A DNA stretch of 61,218 nucleotides from assembly GCF_002939385.1 (NCBI RefSeq), contig NZ_MULI01000042.1, forward strand, positions 1 to 61,218, written 5' to 3'. Both the position numbers and the translations under genes were made by a program. The notes under the pieces are model-generated. The model was not told where the DNA came from and ran no database searches. It worked only from the letters and a program-made list of their open reading frames with translations. Of the stretch, positions 1 to 6,059 are shown piece by piece. How positions within the stretch are numbered: the stretch's first letter is position 1; every line of letters begins with the position of its first letter. This DNA comes from Streptomyces sp. MH60 (lineage in GTDB: Bacteria; Actinomycetota; Actinomycetes; Streptomycetales; Streptomycetaceae).

Positions 1-1
1 C

Positions 2-169
2 GAGGTGGACGACCCGTGGGGCTACGGCCGTTCGCTGGAGTGGGCGACCTCCTGCCCGCCGCCGCGGCACAACTTCCGCACGCTGCCGCGCATCCGCAGC
101 GAGTCTCCGGCCTTCGACCTGCACCACTCCCCCGCGGCAGGCGACGAGCGGGAGCTGACCCTCCGGTGA
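2..169 (+). CDS. ctaD: Cytochrome c oxidase subunit I, C-terminal fragment
   Basis: Only the last 55 codons lie in the window; the gene continues to the left. The frame ends with the highly conserved actinobacterial aa3 oxidase tail, including SLEWATSCPPPRHNF and LPRIRSESPAFDLHH, which follows the last transmembrane helix on the cytoplasmic side. The enzyme is the haem-copper catalytic subunit that reduces oxygen to water in the respiratory chain. The TGA stop at 167-169 overlaps the GTG start of the next gene (GTGA), so the two are probably translationally coupled. Streptomyces often carries two ctaD paralogues, and I cannot tell from the tail alone which one this is. Confidence 0.88.
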   Translation, partial: EVDDPWGYGRSLEWATSCPPPRHNFRTLPRIRSESPAFDLHHSPAAGDERELTLR

Positions 170-525
170 CCGGTGGGGAGGGCCGTCCCCCGGCCGCCCG
201 GGTGCTCATCAGCGAGATCGAGGGCCATCTGCTCGTCGCCGCCACCCGTGCCGAGGGGCGCACGGCCGCCGCACGCTTCACGGCGCCCTTCGAGTGGCTG
301 GGCGACGACCGGCGCCGCGAGGTGGAGGAACGATTCGAGGCCGAGTACCTCGCGCTCGCCCGGAGTTCCTGGCAGCGCACGGCCGAGCGTGCGGGGCGGC
401 TGCGCGGGGAGTACGAGGAGCGGTACCGCGCGCTGCGGCGCCGGCTGCTGGCCGGATTCCTGCTGGGGGCGGGCGCGGTGCTCGGGTGCGCGGGTGCCCT
501 CGTCCTCCTCCTGGGGCAGGGGTAG
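166..525 (+). CDS. Small coiled, single-helix membrane protein coupled to ctaD
   Basis: A 119-aa protein starting at GTG 166, chosen because it overlaps the ctaD stop as GTGA and keeps the frame to TAG 523-525. Residues about 10-85 are charged and Arg/Glu-rich with helical repeats (REVEERFEAEYLALARSSW); residues about 92-117 form one hydrophobic helix (LLAGFLLGAGAVLGCAGALVLLL), so it is likely a tail-anchored protein with its N-terminus inside the cell. Coupling to the oxidase gene suggests a role in the oxidase or its assembly, but this is only inferred from position. I do not recognise a named family. Its stop codon directly abuts the stop of the convergent TetR gene. Confidence 0.7.
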   Translation: MTGGEGRPPAARVLISEIEGHLLVAATRAEGRTAAARFTAPFEWLGDDRRREVEERFEAEYLALARSSWQRTAERAGRLRGEYEERYRALRRRLLAGFLLGAGAVLGCAGALVLLLGQG

Positions 526-1188
526 TCAGCGCGCCGTCGGGCTCCAGCCGGGTGGGCGCAGCAGGGACAGGAGCTGGCGGACCAGTTCGTCGACGACTTC
601 GTCGAGGGTGGCGTCCACCCAGCCGGCGCTGTAGTCGTGCAGCAGGCCGTTGACGCCACCGATGAACGCGGTGGCGGCGAGCCGGTAGTCGCGGGGCGCC
701 GCCTCCCCGCGCCGGGCGGCCGACCGGGCCTCGGCGCAGATGAGGTCGACCCAGCGGGCGCGGCGGGCCAGCCGTTGCTCCTCCAGGCGCGGGCTGACGC
801 CGATGATCTCCACGAAGGTGATGCGGACGCGGCGCGGATCGGCGGTGACGTCGGCGGCGTAGGCGCGGAAGATCGCGGCGGCGCGCTCGGGGAGCGGCAG
901 GTCGCGGGTGGCCTCGGCCGCGGTGCGGACGGCGTCCTCGGCCCAGGCGTTGACCTGGAGGTGGAGTGCGGCGAGCACGTCCTCCAGGGTGCGGAACTCC
1001 TCGTAGAACTGGCGGGTGGACAGGCCGGCGGCGTCGCTGAGGGCCGCGACGGTCGTGGCCCGGTAACCGGGGGTGTCGCCGAACAGCTGGAGGGCGGCGT
1101 CGAGGAAGCGCCGGCGGCGCTCGGCCTGGCGCTGCGCGGCCGACTTGCCGCCGTAGCGGCCCGTCGGCGCCCTGAGCCTGCCCGCCAC
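526..1188 (-). CDS. TetR-family transcriptional regulator
   Basis: A 220-aa DNA-binding repressor of the TetR type. The helix-turn-helix lies at about residues 15-65: AERRRRFLDAALQLFG followed by YRATTVAALSDAAGLSTRQFY. The C-terminal part is all-helical and ends with LLDEVVDEL-like helices typical of TetR ligand domains. I chose GTG 1188 because GAGGGG sits about seven bases upstream; the frame stays open further up but would run into the operator. It is divergent from the secreted beta-propeller gene at 1380, and a 16-bp dyad (1270-1285) between them is the likely autoregulatory operator. The inducing ligand is unknown. Confidence 0.85.
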   Translation of the reverse strand: MAGRLRAPTGRYGGKSAAQRQAERRRRFLDAALQLFGDTPGYRATTVAALSDAAGLSTRQFYEEFRTLEDVLAALHLQVNAWAEDAVRTAAEATRDLPLPERAAAIFRAYAADVTADPRRVRITFVEIIGVSPRLEEQRLARRARWVDLICAEARSAARRGEAAPRDYRLAATAFIGGVNGLLHDYSAGWVDATLDEVVDELVRQLLSLLRPPGWSPTAR

Positions 1189-1269
1189 CCGCTGCCCCCC
1201 TCGTGTCGACTCCCGGCCGTACGGCTGAGTTTGTCGTGTCCGCGGCCTTGTGGAGAAGGGCACCCATTC

Positions 1270-1285
1270 CTTACTTTGCAGTAAG
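1270..1285. promoter_or_regulatory. Probable TetR operator between divergent genes
   Basis: The dyad CTTACT-TTGC-AGTAAG has perfect 6-bp arms and a 4-bp spacer, a usual TetR operator size. It lies in a locally AT-richer stretch between the TetR gene (starting at 1188, leftward) and the propeller gene (starting at 1380, rightward). TTACTTTGCAGTAAG-like TetR sites are common in Streptomyces. Binding by the adjacent regulator is inferred. Confidence 0.55.
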
Positions 1286-1379
1286 TTCACTCTGAAAGCG
1301 GCTGTGTTCAGATTGCGCGCTCCATCGCTCCAGCGCTCCATCGCCCCCACACCACGCCCCCCTTCCGGAGGAGAGCACC

Positions 1380-2633
1380 ATGCCCGCCTTCACGACCAGG
1401 CACCTCGGCGCCGTCGCCGCCGCACTCGCCCTGACCGTCGCCGCCCCCGCCGCCACGGCCTCGGCCGCCCCGGACGCCCGCGCCGGCCTGCGCGAGGTGA
1501 TGTTCGTCGGGAACAACTGGGACGGCACCGCGGACGTCATCCGGTCCACCGGCGACTTCGCCGGGATCGGCCGTATCAACGTCGTCCCGGACAGGGCGGA
1601 GCGGATGGCGGAGATCAACGCCGACCCGATCAAGTGGATCTACTTCCAGGCCATCCGCAACGGCGTCGGCGAGGGACACGACCAGCTCGTCGACGACATG
1701 TACTCGACGCCGGACGGCACCTCGGTGGTCGTCTCCCGGCCGAGCTTCGCCGACGTGGTCTCCGTCGACCTCGCCACCGGCGACATCAACTGGCGCTTCC
1801 CCGTCTCGGGTTACCGCTCCGACCACATGGCGGTCTCCCCCGACGGCACCCGGGTCGCCGTCTCGGCGTCGACCTCCAACACCGTGCACGTCCTGGACAT
1901 CGAGACGGGCGAGCAGGTCGGCTCGTTCGGCACGGGCGACAAGCCCCACGAGAACATCTTCAGCCGCGACGGCAGGTACATCTGGAACATGTCCATCGGC
2001 GAGGTGAACACCGCGCTCGACGCCCCCTGGCTCGACTGGACGAAGGGCGACCGGCGCATCACGGTCGTGGACGCGAAGACGTACAAGCAGGTCAAGGTCA
2101 TCGACATGCGCGAGCGGCTCGACGCCATCGGCCTCGGCGACTACTCGGACGCGGTGCGGCCCGCCGTCTTCTCGCCCGACGAGTCCAAGCTGTACTTCCA
2201 GGTCTCGTTCTTCAACGGCTTCTTCGAGTACGACGTCGCCACCGACCGGATCACCCGGACGAAGACCCTGCCGAAGAACCCGGCCACGAGCGAGGACCGC
2301 ACCACCTGGGTCAACGACTCGCGCCACCACGGCCTCTCGATGAGTCCGGACGGCGCCAAGATCTGCGTCGCGGGCACGATGGACGACTACGCGACGGTCG
2401 TCGACCGCGACACGCTGCGGGAGGGCCCGCTGGTGCCCGCCGCCAAGCCGTACTGGGCCACGGTCAGCGGCGACGGCCGGTACTGCGTGGTCTCCGAGAG
2501 CGGCGCCGACCAGGTCACGGCGATCGACTTCGCCACCGGCGGGAAATCGGTCTCCGTCCCCGTCGGCGACCACCCGCAGCGGGTCCGGATCGGCCATGTG
2601 GCGGCGGACTGGACGGGGCCGTCGGCCGGCTGA
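1380..2633 (+). CDS. Secreted YncE/YVTN-type beta-propeller protein
   Basis: A 417-aa exported protein. A classical signal peptide covers about residues 1-31 (ALALTVAAPAATASAAPDA, cleavage near ASA-AP). The rest reads as a seven-bladed propeller of the YncE type, with recurring blade motifs such as MAVSPDGTRVAVSAS, HVLDIETGEQVGSF, LSMSPDGAKICVAG and YWATVSGDGRYCVVSESGA. Propellers of this kind bind proteins or ligands and have no fixed enzymatic role. GGAGGAG six bases before ATG 1380 supports the start. It is divergently arranged with a TetR regulator and probably controlled by the 1270-1285 dyad. A strong hairpin (2827-2852) follows about 190 bp downstream of the stop. Confidence 0.85.
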   Translation: MPAFTTRHLGAVAAALALTVAAPAATASAAPDARAGLREVMFVGNNWDGTADVIRSTGDFAGIGRINVVPDRAERMAEINADPIKWIYFQAIRNGVGEGHDQLVDDMYSTPDGTSVVVSRPSFADVVSVDLATGDINWRFPVSGYRSDHMAVSPDGTRVAVSASTSNTVHVLDIETGEQVGSFGTGDKPHENIFSRDGRYIWNMSIGEVNTALDAPWLDWTKGDRRITVVDAKTYKQVKVIDMRERLDAIGLGDYSDAVRPAVFSPDESKLYFQVSFFNGFFEYDVATDRITRTKTLPKNPATSEDRTTWVNDSRHHGLSMSPDGAKICVAGTMDDYATVVDRDTLREGPLVPAAKPYWATVSGDGRYCVVSESGADQVTAIDFATGGKSVSVPVGDHPQRVRIGHVAADWTGPSAG

Positions 2634-2826
2634 GGCACCACGCGGTCCGGGCCGGCGGAACACCCTCGCACGCATGTGTGAGCCCGCCCGTCGTGGGTAG
2701 TCGCCCGGCAACGGATGAGGCATGCATGTCCTCGACACCACAGCCCCGGAAGGAGGTCCGTGACAGCGCACTCCAGAAGAAGCGCCCGGGCCGCTTCCCG
2801 CGACACGGAGCGGCCCGGTCCGCACC

Positions 2827-2852
2827 GGGCGGCACCCCCACGGGTGCCGCCC
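2827..2852. terminator. Bidirectional intrinsic-type terminator
   Basis: The 11-bp perfect stem GGGCGGCACCC/GGGTGCCGCCC with a CCAC loop lies between the convergent propeller gene and the metallophosphoesterase gene. It has no long U tract, which is usual for Streptomyces. The 190 bp between the propeller stop and the hairpin hold no ORF I would defend. Confidence 0.75.
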
Positions 2853-2872
2853 GTCTCGCTGCCGGCCCCTGC

Positions 2873-3373
2873 TCACCGTGGCGGCAGCCGGTGCAGCTCG
2901 ACCTCCTCCAGGCGGCCGTCGGCGACCGTGGCGGTCATGTAGGTGCAATACGGCTGACGGCGCCGGTCCGTCGGTGATCCCGGGTTGAGCAGTCGCAGAC
3001 CGGTGGCCGCGGTGGTGTCCCAGGGGATGTGGCTGTGCCCGAAGACGAGGACGTCGAGGTCGGGGAAGCGGGCGGTGCAGCGGGCCTCCCGCCCCTGCGC
3101 CGCCCCCGTCTCGTGGACGACGCCGAAGCGCAGGCCGCCGAGGTCGGCGTACGCCACCTCGGGCAGCCGGGCGCGCAGCTCGGGTCCGTCGTTGTTGCCG
3201 TGGACGCCGACGAGTCGGCGGCTGCGGCTCTCCAGCAGATCGAGGGTGGCCGTGTCGACCCAGTCCCCCGCGTGCAGGACGACGTCCGCGCGCGGGAGCT
3301 GCGCCAGCAGCGGCGCCGGCAGCTCCTTGGCGCGCCTGGGCAGGTGGGTGTCGGACGTGATCAGCAAACGCAC
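2873..3373 (-). CDS. YfcE/MJ0936-type metallophosphoesterase
   Basis: A 166-aa calcineurin-like phosphoesterase of the small YfcE class that hydrolyses phosphodiesters with two metal ions. The metal ligands are all visible in order: SDTHLP (about 7-10), HAGDWVD (about 35-38), GNNDG (about 59-61), VVHETG (His about 87) and FGHSHIPW (about 117-120), then NPGSPTDRR at the C-terminus. Length fits the family. The start is GTG 3373 with GGAGG five bases upstream. The gene is divergent from the isochorismatase-like gene, and the left half of a double dyad operator lies immediately upstream of its ribosome site. The physiological substrate is not deducible. Confidence 0.87.
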   Translation of the reverse strand: MRLLITSDTHLPRRAKELPAPLLAQLPRADVVLHAGDWVDTATLDLLESRSRRLVGVHGNNDGPELRARLPEVAYADLGGLRFGVVHETGAAQGREARCTARFPDLDVLVFGHSHIPWDTTAATGLRLLNPGSPTDRRRQPYCTYMTATVADGRLEEVELHRLPPR

Positions 3374-3387
3374 GTCCTCCAGCTTAA

Positions 3388-3435
3388 TCGACAGGTAAAA
3401 CTGTGCAGTCTCAGCTGGACAGTCTTACCTGTCGA
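3388..3435. promoter_or_regulatory. Double dyad operator in divergent promoter region
   Basis: Two 17-bp arms (3388-3404 and 3419-3435) form a large inverted repeat with one mismatch. Each arm is itself a small palindrome: ACAG-N6-CTGT at 3391-3404 and ACAG-N6-CTGT at 3419-3432, the latter extending to GACAG-N6-CTGTC. The two centres are 28 bp apart. This is the look of two tandem TetR-type sites controlling both the metallophosphoesterase (leftward) and isochorismatase-like (rightward) genes. No regulator gene is adjacent, so the binding protein must be encoded elsewhere. Confidence 0.65.
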
Positions 3436-3523
3436 ATTTACGGTGGTGCCAGGCGCCGGTCGGGCCGGGCCGGGCAGCGGCGGTCTCCGCACCGCCACAG
3501 AACCATCCGAAAGGCACCACCCC

Positions 3524-4108
3524 ATGACCGTCACCGCCCTCGACCCCCGCACCGCGCTCGTGGTGATCGACCTCCAGGCCGGCATCGTCGCCGCGCCCAC
3601 CGAGCCGTACACCGGCGCCGAGGTCGTTGCCCGGAGCGTCGAACTGGCCGAGGCCTTCCGCGCCCGCGACCTGCCCGTGGTGCTGGTCCGGGTCTCCTTC
3701 GCCGCCGACGGGGCGGACGCCGTTCCGGGCCGTACGGAGGCCGGCGGTGCGGCGGGCCCGCGGCCCGAGGGCTGGGACGTCGTCGTCGACGAGCTGGCCG
3801 GGCACCCCGGCGACATCACCGTCACCAAGCGCAACTGGGGCGCCTTCCACGGCACCGGCCTCGACGTCCAGCTGCGCCGCCGCGGCGTCACCCAGATCGT
3901 GCTCTGCGGCATCGCCACCAGCATCGGTGTGGAGTCCACCGCCCGCGCCGCCCACGAACACGGCTACCACGTCACGCTCGCCACCGACGCGATGAGCGAC
4001 ATGAGCGCCGAGGCGCACCGGGGCAGCGTCGAGCGGATCTTCCCGCGCCTGGGCGAGACGGGCACGACGCGGGAGATCCTGGAACTGCTGGCCAAGACGC
4101 ACGGCTGA
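3524..4108 (+). CDS. Isochorismatase-family hydrolase lacking the catalytic cysteine
   Basis: A 194-aa Rossmann-type protein of the isochorismatase/cysteine-hydrolase superfamily. The conserved aspartate lies in ALVVIDLQAG (Asp about 16) and the conserved lysine in ITVTKRNWGAF. The third catalytic position, normally Cys in the motif T-x-x-C-V, reads GIATSIGVESTARAA, with Gly instead of Cys. Family members without that Cys, such as true isochorismatases, cleave vinyl ethers rather than amides, so it may not be an amidase. The ATG 3524 start is supported by alignment length; its ribosome site (AAAGG) is weak. Expression is probably controlled by the 3388-3435 operator. Confidence 0.82.
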   Translation: MTVTALDPRTALVVIDLQAGIVAAPTEPYTGAEVVARSVELAEAFRARDLPVVLVRVSFAADGADAVPGRTEAGGAAGPRPEGWDVVVDELAGHPGDITVTKRNWGAFHGTGLDVQLRRRGVTQIVLCGIATSIGVESTARAAHEHGYHVTLATDAMSDMSAEAHRGSVERIFPRLGETGTTREILELLAKTHG

Positions 4109-4114
4109 CGGGCC

Positions 4115-4149
4115 CGCGTCGCTCACCCCGCGTCGCTCACCCCGCGTCG
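4115..4149. repeat. 14-bp tandem repeat across the rmlB stop codon
   Basis: Two perfect copies of CGCGTCGCTCACCC (4115-4128 and 4129-4142) plus a 7-bp partial third copy. The second copy contains the rmlB stop (TCA at 4137-4139 on the plus strand). It looks like a recent slippage duplication. Confidence 0.8.
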
Positions 4150-5111
4150 GTGCGCCGCTTGAGCGGCTCCCACCAGGCCCGGTTGTCCCGGTACCAGGCG
4201 ACGGTCTCGGCCAGCCCGGACGCGAAGTCGCGGCGGGGCCGGTAGCCCAGCTCCTCGCGGGCCTTGCTCCAGTCGAGCGAGTAGCGCAGGTCGTGGCCCT
4301 TGCGGTCCTCGACCCGCACGACCCGGTCCGCTCCCGCGCCGCAGGCGTCCAGGAGCAGACCGGTGAGGTCGCGATTGGTCAACTCGGTGCCGCCGCCGAG
4401 GTTGTAGACCTCGCCGGCCCGGCCCCCGGTGCGCACCAGGTCGACGCCCCGGCAGTGGTCGTCGACGTGCAGCCAGTCGCGGACGTTGCGTCCGTCGCCG
4501 TAGAGCGGGACCCGGCGGCCGTCCAGGAGGTGGGTGACGAACAGCGGCACGAGCTTCTCGGGGAACTGGTGCGGGCCGTAGTTGTTGGAGCACCGCGTCA
4601 CCCGTACGTCGAGGCCGTGGGTGCGGTGGTACGAGAGGGCCAGCAGGTCGCCGGACGCCTTCGAGGCGGAGTACGGGGAACTCGGCCGCAGGGGGTGCTC
4701 CTCGGTGGCCGAGCCGGAGTCGACGGAGCCGTAGACCTCGTCGGTGGAGACGTGCACGAAGGGCGCCACGCCGTGACGCAGGGCGGCGTCCAGCAGGGTC
4801 TGGGTGCCGACGACGTTGGTGAGGACGAAGTCGGACGCGGCGTGGATCGAGCGGTCCACGTGCGACTCGGCGGCGAAGTGCACCACCTGGTCCGCCTCGG
4901 CCGTCAGCTTGTCCACCAGCGGCGCGTCCCGGATGTCGCCGTGCACGAACTCCAGCCGGGGGTGGCCGAGTTCGAGGTTGGCGGTGGTTCCGGCGTAGGT
5001 GAGGGCGTCCAGGACGGTGATCCGGGGTGCCCCCGGCTCGTCGGAGGCGAGGAGCGACCGGACGTACCGGGAGCCGATGAATCCGGCGGCGCCGGTGACC
5101 AGGATGTGCAT
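4137..5111 (-). CDS. rmlB: dTDP-glucose 4,6-dehydratase
   Basis: A 324-aa extended short-chain dehydrogenase that converts dTDP-glucose to dTDP-4-keto-6-deoxyglucose, the entry point to deoxysugars such as L-rhamnose. The N-terminal NAD site is VTGAAGFIGS (about 5-14). The catalytic triad appears as HVSTDEVYG (Thr-Asp-Glu) and YSASKASGD (YxxxK). The substrate-binding NNYGPHQFPEKLVP and the C-terminal RKGHDLRYSLD stretch are diagnostic for RmlB rather than for other epimerases. It stands alone: no rmlA, rmlC, rmlD or glycosyltransferase gene is nearby, so it may supply a distant pathway or serve as a second copy. Confidence 0.92.
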   Translation of the reverse strand: MHILVTGAAGFIGSRYVRSLLASDEPGAPRITVLDALTYAGTTANLELGHPRLEFVHGDIRDAPLVDKLTAEADQVVHFAAESHVDRSIHAASDFVLTNVVGTQTLLDAALRHGVAPFVHVSTDEVYGSVDSGSATEEHPLRPSSPYSASKASGDLLALSYHRTHGLDVRVTRCSNNYGPHQFPEKLVPLFVTHLLDGRRVPLYGDGRNVRDWLHVDDHCRGVDLVRTGGRAGEVYNLGGGTELTNRDLTGLLLDACGAGADRVVRVEDRKGHDLRYSLDWSKAREELGYRPRRDFASGLAETVAWYRDNRAWWEPLKRRTDAG

Positions 5112-5212
5112 GAGCGGTTCCGTGCCTTGCTGGGGTCGGGGCGGGCGGTGCGGGGCGTCGGTGACGCTACCGGCGTGCCCGCCGTGGTCCGCGGCCGGCC
5201 CGGAACGCGCAC

Positions 5213-5236
5213 CGCGCCGGCCCGGAGGCCGGCGCG
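5213..5236 (-). terminator. Terminator hairpin after the 59-aa gene
   Basis: A perfect 10-bp stem CGCGCCGGCC/GGCCGGCGCG with a CGGA loop, 31 bp downstream (leftward) of the stop of the small gene at 5267-5446 and about 100 bp upstream of the rmlB start. Its position supports a separate leftward transcript. Confidence 0.6.
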
Positions 5237-5266
5237 CTGGGCGGGGTCACCACCCTCGGGGCGCGT

Positions 5267-5446
5267 TCAGTCCTCGCCCCGGACGATGTTCGACTCCTGG
5301 CCCGGTTGCGGTGCGCGGGTGGCGCGGCCGTCCTCGACGGCCGGCACCCAGGTGCGCATCCCGCCCCTGCTCCGCAGGCGGCGGGCCTTCGACCAGCCTG
5401 TCTCCAGCCGACGGGCGGAGGTCTTGCCGCCGGTCTCCGTCATCAC
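5267..5446 (-). CDS. Small basic hypothetical protein (59 aa)
   Basis: A short frame from GTG 5446 (or the adjacent ATG 5443) to TGA 5267 encodes about 59 residues beginning MTETGGKTSARRLETGWSKA and ending PQPGQESNIVRGED. It is Arg/Gly-rich with no transmembrane segment or signal peptide. Support comes from high third-position GC in this frame, a GAAGGAAG ribosome site upstream of the start, and a hairpin terminator just past the stop. It lies between rmlB and the CBS protein gene, all on the same strand. I do not recognise the family and assign no function. The alternative is that it is a fortuitous frame. Confidence 0.55.
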   Translation of the reverse strand: MMTETGGKTSARRLETGWSKARRLRSRGGMRTWVPAVEDGRATRAPQPGQESNIVRGED

Positions 5447-5546
5447 GGGGCATCATCTTCCTTCTGGTTCCGCGTCTGGTGCGCTCGCCCCTCCGGGTCC
5501 CCGCGCGGGACGCCGCAAAACACGGGGCACATGTCTCGCGCGGCGC

Positions 5547-5966
5547 CTAGGGGTTGGGCCGGGCCACACTGATGTCGCCCAGTGCCGACTCCGGATCGCG
5601 CTCCATGGCCAGGTCGCCCAGGGAGACGATGCCGACCGGACGGCCGTCGTCGACGACCGGGACACGGCGTACGGCGTGCTCGCGCATCAGCCGGACGGCG
5701 TGGTCCAGCTCGTCGTCGAGCCGTACGGTGACCATGTCGTCGCTGCACGCGCCGGCCACGGTGGTCTGCTCCGGGTCGCCGCCCTCGGCGATCGACCGGA
5801 CCACCAGGTCGCGGTCGGTGACCAGGCCGCGCAGCCGGTCGCCCTCCGTGACCAGGACGGCGCCGAGGTCCCGGTCGCGCATGATGCGGGCCACGGCCGC
5901 GACGGAGGTCAGCGGCTCGACGGTCACCGGATCGCCGGTCATGACGTCGCGGACGTACTGGGTCAT
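5547..5966 (-). CDS. Tandem CBS-domain protein
   Basis: A 139-aa cytoplasmic protein made almost entirely of two CBS motifs. The first spans about residues 5-60 (VRDVMTGDPVTVEPLTSVAAVARIM to LRGLVTDRDLVVRSIAEG) and the second about 70-128 (CSDDMVTVRLDDELDHAVRLM to VPVVDDGRPVGIVSLGDLA). Paired CBS domains form a Bateman module that binds adenosine nucleotides and related ligands and regulates partner proteins. Stand-alone CBS proteins are frequent in Streptomyces stress regulons. ATG 5966 is preceded by GGGAGG. No partner is encoded beside it apart from the following phosphatase gene on the same strand. Confidence 0.85.
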   Translation of the reverse strand: MTQYVRDVMTGDPVTVEPLTSVAAVARIMRDRDLGAVLVTEGDRLRGLVTDRDLVVRSIAEGGDPEQTTVAGACSDDMVTVRLDDELDHAVRLMREHAVRRVPVVDDGRPVGIVSLGDLAMERDPESALGDISVARPNP

Positions 5967-6059
5967 GGGGTGGGCCTCCCTCTGTCCGGCTTCTTCGCTC
6001 GCTCGTCACGCGGCCGGGCGGGTACCCGGCGGTGCGGCGGCCGAACCGGCCGGGGACGC

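Noticed and set aside
2715..2942. A short plus-strand frame (GTG 2760) with a strong AAGGAGG site between propeller and phosphoesterase genes
   Set aside because: It runs through the terminator hairpin and into the antisense of the phosphoesterase gene, with a composition of Arg/Ser/Pro typical of shadow frames.
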